DNA of 64,000 nt from Siphlonurus alternatus. Taxonomy: Eukaryota > Arthropoda > Insecta > Ephemeroptera > Siphlonuridae. Shown one piece after another: positions 1 to 10,524 of this stretch. The notes below the pieces were generated by a model. It was not told the origin of the DNA. It worked only from the letters and a program-made list of their open reading frames with translations, and made no database searches. Numbering within the stretch: position 1 is the first letter of the stretch; every line of letters starts with the position of its first letter. The stretch lies in assembly GCA_949825025.1 (NCBI GenBank), contig OX463784.1, positions 14,675,283 to 14,739,282 on the forward strand. The letters are read 5' to 3'. The position numbers and the translations under genes are program-made.

Positions 1-435
1 TTATGGAGGTAATTAAAATTATTAGGTTAAAATTTTAAAAATGCATGAGAGCGCAAATGATCAATAAATCAGCGTGTATAACTTGTTTGTGAGGGTACAT
101 CTGCTAATAATTTAATATTAAAAAAACTGTATCATCAATTTGACGTTATATACATTCATAAATAATATAATTAATATATTACTAAATTACGACACCATTT
201 CATGCAATAAATAATCACGTACTAATCATTTATGATCTGTTATAGAACGAGCTCATCTTAAACGGCATTGAGTGTAAAAGTTTAATTGTGGAGTACTTCG
301 AGCTACAGAGATGTTCCTCCTTTCACTAACATTATATTTTTTATTACAGTGCGGGTGGCTACTTATATGCTGTCCAAGTCAAATAGAAAATACAAGTAAC
401 TTCAACATAATTTGCAAAGATATTTCTATCTAACT

Positions 436-616
436 GCAGGGTACAGGCGCGGATCCAGGGGAGGGGGGAGCTGGGAGGGCTTCAGCCCCCCACCCCCCCA
501 ATTTTCCAATTTTGGGAATTTAACATTGGCAATATAGGCATTTCCCCCACTTTTAACGTTGGCCTTATCAAGGCAGCCCCTCCGAATTTTTTTCTGGATC
601 CGCGCCTGGCAGGGTA
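436..616. mobile_element. hAT-type MITE with 8-bp target duplication
   Basis: The element runs from 444 to 608 and has inverted ends CAGGCGCGGATCCAG / CTGGATCCGCGCCTG. It is flanked by a perfect 8-bp direct repeat, GCAGGGTA, at 436-443 and 609-616. The CAGG-type end and the 8-bp target duplication are hAT hallmarks. A second copy in the opposite orientation lies at 23721-23867. There is no transposase, so it is non-autonomous. Confidence 0.9.
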
Positions 617-620
617 GATG

Positions 621-742
621 TACACTCGTCACCTTGGAAAATTTCCTTATTGCAGCCTTTTTAATTACCAAGCCCTGTGTTATTTTAACGGGGCATGGTG
701 ATTAACAAGGCTGCAAAGGGAAATTTTATGGTGACGAGTGTA
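621..742. mobile_element. mariner-type MITE, TA target
   Basis: A 118-bp inverted repeat with ends CACTCGTCACC / GGTGACGAGTG sits between TA dinucleotides at 621-622 and 741-742. A related copy is at 25112-25224. The TA duplication and short palindromic body fit a Tc1/mariner-derived MITE. It lies only 4 bp from the hAT MITE's target repeat. Confidence 0.8.
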
Positions 743-1745
743 CAGTGTAATAAGATTTACATATCGTTTTAATAGAAATTTTGAATAAGAATTACTCATT
801 GTTATACCATTTTTAACTCCCTAATAGTCCTAATACATTTGTTTCATTTTTAAAACCACATTGGATGCTATTGACTTGCCTTATTGGTATATTATAATAA
901 AAATGAAGTAAAAGGAGTTAAGAATCCTATTTCCTATTATTATACATGCGGTGTTCAAATAAATTTTTCTCCAAAAGAGAATATCATATTCTAAAATATT
1001 GAAAGAAATCGTTGGATATCAAATTCCAATTACAATTGTATTTATTCAGCAACAGTTACAAACTAAGGCAACAAATACAACGAAGTCAAAAATTAATGCA
1101 ACATGAAAAAAACGAAAAAAAAAACACATAAAAAAACTACAATTAATAAAAATATATGAAATGTATGCACCAAATAACATAAACTTAAAACGAAGTATTC
1201 AACTAGTCCAAAATTTACAAATTCAAAGTCATTACTAATTCCATTTCTTCCTACCATCATATTTTCATATACATGATATATTATATGGTTTATAAGACCT
1301 TGAGGTTACATAACGTAGTGCTGAATAACAGTTTAATATGTATATAACCTCTCCCAAAATTAATGATTGTAGAGGTATTTTTATTATCAATTATGTAACA
1401 AATATTGAGAACACATTTAAAAATATAAACAAGCTCTATACACATTGATGTAATACAATACATATTTATTAGTACACAGTTATAAAACCATTACTGTACA
1501 ACTCATCTTTACCTCCCACGCAAGAAAAATATAACCATTAAGGCTAAACCGGTAGCATTTTGAAGATGAACAATATGATATAACCATGCCAAGGTTCTGT
1601 ATATAAATCAGATCATAACGTACTTTCACGTATCATCAAATCCCCTTAACATTTCTTCCTTCTACTGTATATACGCGTATGTGCAATAACAGCAAGTACT
1701 ACTATCTAATTGATCTAATTATTACTCAATGAAGATGCGGTCTGG
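743..1745. other. AT-rich spacer upstream of gene 1
   Basis: AT-rich sequence with no convincing ORF or repeat. The last part should hold the upstream regulatory region of gene 1, but no specific site could be supported. Confidence 0.5.
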
Positions 1746-1785
1746 TATAAATACTCAGTCCAGATCATCTCAAGCATCATTCAGT
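1746..1785 (+). promoter_or_regulatory. Core promoter of gene 1 (TATA and TCAGT)
   Basis: A TATAAATA box lies at 1746-1753 and an arthropod-style initiator TCAGT at 1781-1785. The predicted start site is near 1783, giving a 5' leader of about 33 nt before the ATG at 1816. A similar TATA-to-TCAGT spacing is seen at gene 3. Confidence 0.75.
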
Positions 1786-1815
1786 CTTCTTCACAGCATC
1801 TCTAAGGATCTCAAT

Positions 1816-3241
1816 ATGAAATTATTTGTAGTGCTAAGTGCGTTGTTATGTGTAGCATCGGCACAGCAGGTATGTAAAGTGGGTGCAATTGTTTTGATAA
1901 TTTGTTTAAATTTTATTGATTAACGTATCAGTTATTATTTCCTATCATTGTACTAATTTTTTTAATTGAAACAAATAATTTGTCATTTAAATTTTTTAAT
2001 AAATATATCGCATTTTAATTAACATTTTTTACCAATATAATCAATTAATTAATATTATTAGATTAAAATTTATTAATTTTTGATAATTTTACTGAAAGTT
2101 CATAAATCTATTTAGCCACATTTTAAAAACTAAATATAAGTATCAAATTTATTTATATTAATATTATTAAATTAGTTGTAAAATAACTTGTTTTAATTCG
2201 AAAAAGTGTAAATTGGAGTTCGCAATTGAATGAAAAATATTTTGTTTATTAAAAACAAGTGGTGTACAGATACAATTAGATTTCATATAGAAAAATAAAG
2301 AGATACAATGAAAAATTTTTTTTACCAAAAATGATATTTATTAACTATGAAATTTAAGAGGCCTGTTTTATGAAGCATAAAAAAGTGAATTTTACACCCG
2401 TGTTAAGTCTTAAGTGTTTAAATAGCATTAAATAATTATGTATGTACTCACTACCCTTTAACTTCCCCAGGGCTACGCTCGCGGCGCCCCCATTGGCTCC
2501 GGCCGGTCTGGTGCCAGCGGTCGGTTCAACAACGCTGTGGTGACGAGCGGTCCCGGAGGCGGCTTTGGTGGCTACCCTGACGCGTTCGCCGGCTACCCTG
2601 ACTCGAGGTCTGGCGAGGAAGAGAGCGGGGCCATCCCAGGACGTGCCGGCGTCGACTACCCTGTGTACGACACCGTCCCTGAGACGTCCTTCGAGTGCGA
2701 GCAGCAGGAGTTCCCTGGCTACTACGCAGACCCTGAGGCTCAGTGCCAGGTACGTGAAGTGACCTGATTAAAAATGATGACATTTATAGCAAATACATTT
2801 CAAAGAAAACAATACAAAATTTTATTTGATGCCAATGCTTATGTAATAAAGATATTTAAGTAAATTTAACTAATGAAGCTTTAAAAATACAGTCATTTGC
2901 GCATGTTAATTTGAAATAAAATGGTAAACGGTGTACACACATTTATTTTAATTTAAATACAGTCTCATGCTAGCAAAACATTTATTCTTATATTCTTACA
3001 TTTTGTGTATAATTTTATTAATACTTCACTGACTTAATTTATTACAATATTATAATTATAATTTTAAAAACAATTGCTCTGGTTTGTTATGTGTTGAAGG
3101 CATTTAATTTGTCAACAGTCGCTGTATTAATGTTCAATTAAGATTTGTTCATTATTGAACTATTAAATACATAAAAATGTTGTGATGCATTTTTGCTTAT
3201 AATAATTTAAATAAAAAAATAACATGTATTAAACATGTAAA

Positions 3242-3295
<54 letters not shown>

Positions 3296-6200
3296 AGTCA
3301 TCTGGCAAAACCGGTCAAGTGGCGAAATTTTCGATATGCGTTTTTTTGCATAGTGCTGTACATTCCATTGAATCCTATGATATTCTAAAAGCATTTTGTC
3401 ATCTGAACAATGCAACTATTTTTTTTTAATATTTAAGGGCAAAAATATCAAGATTTTTGAAAATATTTTTCTTATAGTTGAGTCTGGCAAAACCGGACAA
3501 GTGGTTGAAAAAAGTTCATCATGAATCTGGCAAAAGCGGACAAGTGGTTTAAAAAGTTGTCTCATGAATCTGGCAAAACCGCATATCTGGCTCTAATCTT
3601 GTTACAAAAATAATTGAAGATTTTCAATTTTTATTAATTTAAAATTATTTATATTTAATACTGATTATTATAGACTATAATAGATAATTATTTTTTATGA
3701 ATTCAGGGACCGGATGCACGCGTTTTTTTCGTGCATCCGAGATGCGGATCCGGATGCAAATTAATTTTTTAGTGCATCCATGAATGCGCATCCGGATGCA
3801 AATTTATTTTTCATGCATCTGGGAAGCGCATCCGGATGCAAATTTATTTTCCATGCATCTGGGATGCACATCCGGATGCATTAATTTTTCCCGTGCATCT
3901 GGGATGCACGGATGCGGATGCAAGCCCATTTTTGCGCATTCGTGTGCATCTTGCATCTGCATCCGCATCCGATCTTTGGTTTTTATAATAAACTACTTTG
4001 TTTCTTGCAATTTTAAACGACAAGTGGCAAATAAATTTTAAAAAAAATGCCTTGTGTTAAAGATTTATTTAGAGGCCATTAGCAAAAAAAAAAAAAAAAA
4101 ATAGAAAAAAAAGTGTTAAATGGATGCAAATTTATTTTTCGTGCATCCGTATGCAAATTTAATTTTCATGCATCTGGGATGCGCATCCGGATGCATTCAT
4201 TTTTCCCCGTGCATCTGGGATGCGCATCCGGATGCATTCATTTTTTCCTGTGCATCTGGGATGCACGGATGCGGATGCAAGCCCATTTTTGCGCATCCGT
4301 GTGCATCTTGCATCCGCTTCCGATCCCTGTAATTTTTATGATTTTCAAATAATAATTAATTAATTATAAAAGAAGGGTGCATCAAATATGTAGGTCGAGC
4401 GTGGCGCAGTGCATTGATTCGACCGGTTCTCGTTAGAGCACCGAAGTCAGGCTGCGTCGCGCGTGGTTAGTACTTGGATGGGTGACCGTTTTAAGTAGAA
4501 ATTACGCTACTCGGTAAACTCTTCTCTCTTTCCACCCAGTGCAGTGATGCACTTGTGTGTGGTTTCCCAGGCTTTGGACATCACTTTGGTCCATTGATAA
4601 AAAGTAGAGGTGTCCGTCCAGACTGAGGTTTTCCATGATTCCTTATTCAGTCTCACCTCAGTAAATGCTGGGATGCGTAACAAGCCGTGGGCCGCCATCC
4701 TTTTCCTACTTTATCCCTACCCATTACCCCGCCGCGAGCTGTAAGCTCTTAGGGGTGTGTCCTTGTAGTAAAAAAAAAAAAAAAAAATGAAAAAAAAATA
4801 ATAAAATAAAGAAGAAGCAATTTTTTAATCAACCCCCCATATTTGGTTATATTTTACTTCTATTTATTAATTAATCTAATAACATACTACTTTGAATCCC
4901 CGAACCCTAACTTAACGTAAGCATTTCGAGGGCTCTTCTGGAACGGGGGCGGCCACGGCCTTAAAGTAAAGTGCTCGCCAGAAAAAAAAGTTGAGTTAGT
5001 ATTTTCTAAAAATAGTTCAAGTAGTCCTCCAAATCAAACCAAAATTCAAAAAATTCTATCTCAAATAGGTTTGCCAGAAAAAATTCCAAAGTCAGAGTGA
5101 ACGCGTTGCTTAACATGGGGCCTTACCTGACAAAAACCCTCGAATATCTCGAAAAAATACACCGTTAGATGGTATGAAAAAAATATAGTTATGTTCTATG
5201 ACCCAAGCTTTAACCAAAAACCAGTTAAAAAAATTCTCTCGAATCCATTTTTCCGTAAAAAAATCAAGAAAATCTATCATGTTAATTCCCATAAGATTTT
5301 TTATTATTTTTTTACGGAAAAATGGATTCGAGAGAATTTTTTTTTTTTAATCGGTTTTTGGTTAAAGCTTGGGTCATAGAACATTACTATATTTTTTTCA
5401 TACCATCTAACGGTGTATTTTTTCGAGATATTCGAGGGTTTTTGTCAGGTAAGGCCCCATGTTAAGCAACGCGTTCACTCTGACTTTGGAATTTTTTTCT
5501 TGCAAACCTATTTGAGATAGAATTTTTTGAATTTTGGTTTGATATGGAGGACTACTTGAACTATTTTTAGAAAATACTAACTCAACGTTTTTTCTGGCGC
5601 GCACTTTACTTTAATTGCAATTCTTCCCGGAATTTACCTGTGACTGAGGGAAACGTAGAAACCTCAGACAGGATGGTCGCTAGAGCTTTTGTCAATGAAT
5701 CGGAAGTGCAATGGTCCAAAGCCAGGGGAACCACATAGTGGAAAAGCGCAATGATTTACCCCTGGGTGGATAATGCATTTTTTGTTGAAAATGGTCACTC
5801 ATCCAACTGCTTACCACGCTCGGCGTTGCTTGACTTCAGTAATCTGACGAGACCTGGTCAAGCGCACTGCTGTTATTTTTGTGTAGATAAACTTTTTTTG
5901 AACCTACAATACCCACTTAATGAGTATATTATATTAATTTATAATTGAAGTGCATGTTGTACATTGGTATATAAAGAATTATATTGCGTAATAATGTTCA
6001 AAAGCGCTAGTAATTTATTAAATTACAAAGCATAATTGTTATAAATTATAATGCTACCGTTAAGAAGCACAACAATTAAGCTTCAATTTCAAGTGATGAT
6101 TATTATACGCAATTATTATTTTGTATAATATTATTTTTTATGTAGTTTAAAATCCAGTTGCTCAATATAATAAAATAGTAATTTAATTGTTAACTTATTT

Positions 6201-6565
6201 TATAATGTTAAATTTAAAAAATCCTGAATTTGAGTCTGGCAAAAGCGGATAACTGGTGGAAAAAAAGCTAATTGCAGTCTGGCAAAACCGGCCAAGTGGC
6301 TACAAATTCCTGAATCTGAGTCTGGCAAAATCGGCTATCTGGCAAATTTTGGGACATTTTATTTTTTCCTGAATTAATTATTAATTGTATTGAATTTCTA
6401 ATTTCACTACAAGCTACATTCGTAATTAAGTGATACCACAAAAAAAAATCATAAAAATCAGTAAAAAAACAAATAATTTATGAATTTTTAAACGCTCAAA
6501 AAAGTATTTTTTGGCTCTCCTGTAAAGTTTCTAAAAAGCCAGTTGACCGGTTTTGCCAGATGACT

Positions 6566-6630
<65 letters not shown>

Positions 6631-7890
6631 ACTCTTGTACACATTATAATTCATGTCCCTCATCTCCTGCAGGTATTCCACATCTGCCAGCGCGGAGGTC
6701 AAAAGGACAGTTTCTTGTGTCCCAACGGTACCATCTTCAACCAGCAGTACCTGGTGTGTGACTGGTGGTACGCCGCCGGCGACTGCTCGCAGGCCCAGGA
6801 GTATTACTCGATCAACGGGGACATCGTGAGGGAGATGGAGGCAGCAGACGAGCGGCTCAGGCAGCAGAGGGAGGGCGGCTACGACTACACGCCAGCAAAC
6901 GCCCGCAACGGACAGCCCAGCGCGCAGTACGGAGCGCCAAATGGAGGTCGTAACGGACAGCCCAGCGCGCAGTACGGAGCACCAAATGGAGGCCGTAACG
7001 GACAACCCAGCGCCCAATACGGTGCACCCAGTTCTGCAAACGATTTCATGACCTCTGCTTTCACCCCTAGCTCCCAGTATGGCGCTCCCAACGCCCGCTC
7101 TAACTTTGGTTCTCAGAATGGTCGTTCAAACACCCCCAGCTCTCAATATGGCGCTCCCAACGCCCGCTCTAACTTTGGATCTCAAAATGGTCGTTCCAAC
7201 ACCCCTAGCTCCCAATATGGTGCCCCTAATGCCGCTAATTTTGGGTCTCAAAATGGTCGTTCAAACACCCCTAGCTCTCAATATGGTGCCCCTAATGCCG
7301 CTAATTTTGGGTCTCAAAATGGTCGTTCTAACACCCCTAGCTCTCAATATGGTGCCCCTAATGCCGCTAATTTTGGGTCTCAAAATGGTCGTTCTAACAC
7401 CCCTAGCTCTCAATATGGTACCCCTAATGCCCGCTCTAGCTTTGGATCTCAAAATGGTCGTTCAAACACCCCTAGCTCTCAATATGGCGCTCCTAACGCC
7501 CGTTCCAACACCGGATCTCAAAATGGCCGTTCTAACACCCCTAGCTCCCAATATGGTGCCCCTAATGCCCGTTCAAACTTTGGTTCTCAAAATGGCCGCT
7601 CTAACGGAGCTCCAAGTAGCCAGTATGGCGCCCCTGACGCCCGATCAAACTTCGGAGCCCCAAGCGCTCAATACGGTGCCCCTAATGGTGGTAGTAACCC
7701 CAGCTCTGAGTACGGTGTTCCCGGAGTTCGTCCAGGAACCCCTGACACTCAATACGGTGCCCCCAACGGTGGCTCCAACTTTGATACCCCAAGCAGTCAA
7801 TATGGAGCCCCTGGTGGTGGTTCATTCGACGCTCTCAGCTCTGAATATGGTGCCCCTTCCTCTCGCTCCTATCTGCCCCCCTCCAAGTAA
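1816..7890 (+). CDS. Gene 1: secreted chitin-binding protein with resilin-like YGAP repeats (CPAP1-like)
   Basis: Three coding exons, 1816-1869, 2471-2749 and 6673-7890, join in frame (all phase 0) into 516 residues. Residues 1-16 are a signal peptide (MKLFVVLSALLCVASA). A Gly-rich linker follows. One peritrophin-A/ChtBD2 domain has six cysteines (contexts FEC, AQC, HIC, FLC, LVC, GDC) and the motif DWWY; the second intron splits it just after the second cysteine. From about residue 190 to the end there are some 17 (S/A)QYGAP-type modules, many alternating with FGSQNGRSN. Established: single ChtBD2 cuticle proteins (CPAP1) bind chitin, and YGAP repeats occur in resilin-type elastomers whose tyrosines can cross-link. 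Inferred: an elastic cuticle protein. The start was chosen for the signal peptide and the TATA box 70 bp upstream. The 5' extension of the exon-3 frame through the (TA)n repeat is spurious. The stop codon is TAA. Confidence 0.88.
1870..2470 (+). other. Intron 1 of gene 1
   Basis: Starts GTATGT after CAGCAG and ends in CCCCAG before GGCTAC. The interior is AT-rich with no recognisable repeat or gene. Confidence 0.8.
3245..3290. repeat. (TA)n microsatellite, left border of inverted-end element
   Basis: About 46 bp of pure TA abuts the inverted motif TCGGTAGTCATCTGGCAAAA at 3291. A matching tract lies at 6571-6628. Confidence 0.95.
3705..4331. mobile_element. hAT-like MITE with GCATCCGGATGC subterminal repeats
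   Basis: The ends CAGGGACCGGATGC and GCTTCCGATCCCTG are imperfect inverted repeats with CAGGG termini. Two internal blocks (about 3712-3985 and 4120-4325) are tandem arrays of a roughly 45-bp unit containing GCATCCGGATGC and TGCATCTGGGATGC. Subterminal repeats are typical of hAT elements. An 8-bp target duplication was not clear, so the superfamily is tentative. Confidence 0.6.
4391..4787 (+). mobile_element. 5S rRNA-derived SINE, full length
   Basis: The head (about 4395-4495) is clearly 5S rRNA-like, with CCGGTTCTCGTTAGAGCACC and GTGGTTAGTACTTGGATGGG, which includes the internal promoter region. It is followed by a body with GACTGAGGTTTTCCATGATT and AATGCTGGGATG, then a poly(A)-like tail. 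This is a SINE3-type retrotransposon and not a functional 5S gene, because the 3' third of 5S is replaced by the SINE body. Confidence 0.85.
4900..5880 (-). mobile_element. 5S-derived SINE (minus strand) split by a foldback MITE
   Basis: Read on the minus strand, a 5S-like head lies near 5800-5875 (GTGGTAAGCAGTTGGATGAG). The SINE body with a CCTCAGTCACAGGTAAAT-like stretch runs to 5615. After the inserted MITE (4965-5610) the body resumes at 4960 with GGCCGTGGCCGCCCCCGTTC, which matches the equivalent part of the tRNA-SINE at about 24226. The SINE is therefore older than the MITE. Confidence 0.75.
4961..5614. mobile_element. Foldback MITE family A, copy 1, TTAA target
   Basis: A nearly perfect palindrome of about 646 bp (4965-5610) has ends AGTAAAGTGC / GCGCACTTTACT between TTAA at 4961-4964 and 5611-5614. 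The short loop near 5275-5310 separates arms of roughly 300 bp. A second copy at 11647-12294 has its loop in the opposite orientation. The TTAA duplication is piggyBac-like. The internal ORFs are palindrome shadows. Confidence 0.85.
6571..6628. repeat. (TA)n microsatellite, right border
   Basis: Pure TA tract adjoining the inverted motif that ends at 6570, about 45 bp upstream of the exon-3 acceptor of gene 1 (CTGCAG at 6672). Confidence 0.95.
6908..7872 (+). repeat. Tandem coding repeats (YGAP modules) in gene 1
   Basis: About 17 modules of (S/A)(Q/E)YG(A/T/V)P. Between about 7090 and 7600 the unit grows to 22-23 codons by adding FGSQNGRSNTPS. Units between about 7200 and 7430 are almost identical at the DNA level, including synonymous sites, which points to recent unequal exchange or conversion. 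The flanking modules are more diverged. Confidence 0.9.
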
Positions 7891-7962
7891 ATTTTATTGA
7901 TGTAACTATTTGTTGGAGATGTGTGATGACTATTTATTTGAAAAATGTATGATAATGTGTAA

Positions 7963-7968
7963 AATAAA
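7963..7968 (+). terminator. Poly(A) signal of gene 1
   Basis: AATAAA about 73 nt after the TAA stop of gene 1, followed by T-rich sequence. Consistent with a short 3' UTR. Confidence 0.7.
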
Positions 7969-9293
7969 ATGTATGAAAAATATTGCTTTTCTCATTTTCT
8001 TTCTACATTTGTTTGTCCAACGATAAATGGGGGCATACATGAACAAAATGTGTCAATTGCCCCAAAATACCAACCAACCAACCGATAAATGATGTGTGAT
8101 ATTACGAACATTATAATATATGAAGCTAAATGAATTCAAATATAGAACGTTTGAATTTCTTTTATTTCATTGAACTTGGTAAATTTATGGTAAATGAAGA
8201 TAATGATTCCTTTTTTTTTTTTTTTTTTTTTTTTGCATAATTTATATTGTAGGGAAAAAGAAAAGGATTTTCCTGTTACACGTAATTAAATCTTTTACGA
8301 TATTATGCAATACGGTTTAATACAAAATGCATAATATTTTACTTAAAAAACTCCAATTAACACTCAAAAGTATCTTGTACTTCATACAAAATTTGATTTG
8401 ATTCGCACTTGGTTGTAAATTTGGTTGCATATTTTACTACAATATAACTACTCACTTATTTAATTTAATTAAAAGGTCCGTAATTTACCATCTTTTCAGG
8501 AACAGTTTCTTTGTTTTAATTAAAATTGTCACCTTTTCCCTCTTTAAATTCATGATTTATAATATACGTTAGATATGCAATACAACACTTCAATTATGTT
8601 GAAATTTTTTTAACTAATTTTATAATTACTTTTAGAAAAATTACATACCATTCGCCAGTTGGAGCAATAATCTGGATGAAACCCTCTACATCCACGAATT
8701 AGATTAGACGCCAAAGGGAGTTCAATATGTAACTACTTAATTGGTTTATAGTTAATAGTGTCATTACAAATATTATTGATATGAAGTGAGAAAAAACATT
8801 GAAGATAACATTATTATTTCTGTAGGTAAAAAGACCAGCTTTATTATAATTCCCATGGCACACATAACATGGTAAAATTACAAATTGCATCATTTTTTGA
8901 ATTATCTTCATGAAAAAATAGAAATATTCAAACAATTTGAATATAATTAATAAAAGATTATTAATTGAATTCTGTAGTAGGGTGAGTACTGGTCACGAGT
9001 GACCTTATACTTAATTTTTTCAGCGTTTCGTAAACCCGACCGCGAACAAAGTCTTGGTATTCTTTTTTTTGTCCCCTCGAAACCGTGGCGGACGTCAACT
9101 TGCATTGTAAGAAGTGCATAATTTGTAATACGGAATATATTCCACCTTTTCTTCATATTTGTAAGTTAATTTTAATAAGTTGTAATTATAAAGTATTAGT
9201 AGTGTGTATTATCGAATTCATGATTTATGTAAACACAATACATATAAAATAATATAAATCATCAATTTTCATACAATAATAACATTTTTTTAA
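7969..9293. other. AT-rich spacer
   Basis: Contains a poly(T) run near 8210-8235 and no supported gene. A slightly GC-richer patch near 8980-9110 could be an old repeat but matches nothing else in the window. Confidence 0.5.
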
Positions 9294-9620
9294 TTAAAGG
9301 CATACATGCCTCAAATTAGAGAGTTGTTAGAGTTGACAATCAACATTCGGATAATTTTTTTCCATGCACGATGCAGCTGCATGAGCGAGGGCTGCAAGGT
9401 AAGGATGCAGGTCCTTCATGACGTCAAAATGACGTCGCAACGCACAACCATATATACGCCGCCATGTTTTTTTGACGTCATCAAGGACCTGCATCCTTAC
9501 TTTCCAGCCCCCGCTCATGCAGCTGCATCGCGCACGGAAAAGTAATCCAAATATTGATTGTCAACTCAAGCAACTCTCTGCGACTCTCTAATTTTTAATT
9601 TGAGGCCTGTATCCCTTTAA
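9294..9620. mobile_element. Foldback MITE family E, copy 1, TTAA target
   Basis: A palindrome at 9298-9616 has ends reading about AGG.ATACA.GCCTCAAATTA and TTAA at 9294-9297 and 9617-9620. The inner part carries ATGCAGCTGCATG, AAGGATGCAGGTCCTT and two TGACGTCA octamers (9419 and 9473). A relative with the same ends lies at 48389-48702. Confidence 0.8.
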
Positions 9621-10298
9621 TGTTCTGATTTAAAAAATATCATTATAATGCAATAAACAACAAATAATTTAAATTACAGTAAACAATTATTATCAACGAA
9701 ACTAATAGAAAAAAAAATATTAAAAAATAAATAATTATTTAAAAATATTTCTTTATTATCAGGGTCATATTCTAAAAAAAAAAAAAAAAAAAGTGTTTCA
9801 GCAGGTGCAGTGTGTAATCATCACAGTCACGATTTAACCATGAATCTTTATCGTCTGAAGACTGCTGAAAGATTGATGCGTTGAAACAAGCCTAAAGAAA
9901 GATAATGAATAAAATATTAAGTAGCTATTTAGGACGCAATTGCATAATACGAAAGTTATATACGCTGCACTGATCGATTAGATTATATAACCGAATAGTA
10001 CATAATTTATTATATTACATAATTAGATTTCTATTAGAATATTTTTTTATCTATCAACGTTAAATTTAGTATCTAATAATGAATTACCCCATATCACTCC
10101 GGAATTGAATTATAATATTATTCATTTTTTATTTTTTTATGGGGTAGGTTGGACTAACAGAAAATTATTTTAAATTAAACATTATTAATATAAATAAAAT
10201 GTTTTTATGTGTTTAATTCGTAATTTACCATCATTGAAGAAAAAAATTAATTTCACAATATGGTTTACAAATGAATTTATTAAAAAAAATAATATGAT
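9621..10298. other. AT-rich spacer
   Basis: No gene or clear repeat apart from a poly(A) run near 9774-9792. Confidence 0.5.
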
Positions 10299-10524
10299 TT
10301 AAGGCGGATTCAATTGGCGAAAACGACGATGCGACGCGATTTTGTCACACATGCTGTGAAATCCTATACGGCGAGCGAATTCGCCAGGTTGCGGCAGCGA
10401 AATCGCGCTAATTGCGATGCTATTTTTTTTAATCGCCATATATGGCCGCCAATGGATGTCACAGCACGTGCGCATTATTCGCGTCGCGTCGCCCAATAAA
10501 AATCGCCATGTGAATCCACCTTAA
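10299..10524. mobile_element. MITE family F, copy 1, TTAA target
   Basis: The element (10303-10520) has ends GGCGGATTCA / TGAATCCACC between TTAA at 10299-10302 and 10521-10524. Its body is GC-richer than its surroundings and includes GAGCGAATTCGCC. There are four copies in the window (also 13311, 28972 and 36734). The ORFs over these copies are repeat-derived. Confidence 0.85.

Larger units (their letters stand above)
3291..6570. mobile_element. Inverted-end element of about 3.3 kb bounded by TA repeats, in gene 1 intron 2
   Basis: The ends are inverted copies of a roughly 33-bp sequence beginning TCGGTAGTCATCTGGCAAAA; the right copy ends at 6570. Near each end, in direct orientation, lie three further TCTGGCAAAA(C/G)CGG-type motifs (about 3483, 3525, 3569 and about 6234, 6274, 6320). 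The interior holds no transposase, only other nested repeats (a hAT-like MITE, two 5S SINEs, a foldback MITE). The family is unknown; insertion into a TA repeat would suit a TA-targeting element, but this is inference. Two separate copies in opposite orientation is the alternative. Confidence 0.55.

Noticed and set aside
4395..4495. Possible 5S rRNA gene
   Set aside because: Only the 5' two thirds resemble 5S rRNA; the rest is SINE body, and a second diverged copy shows the same junction.
5110..5604. ORFs within the foldback element
   Set aside because: They are mirror-image translations of palindrome arms and recur in the second copy without coding features.
6553..6672. Upstream extension of the exon-3 frame of gene 1 through (TA)n
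   Set aside because: Encodes a YIYIYI run from a microsatellite; a good 3' splice site at 6672 and in-frame exons upstream explain the gene better.
7079..7900. ORF of 273 codons in another frame of gene 1
   Set aside because: Shadow of the tandem YGAP repeats; the repetitive Pro/Leu/Met product follows from the repeat structure.
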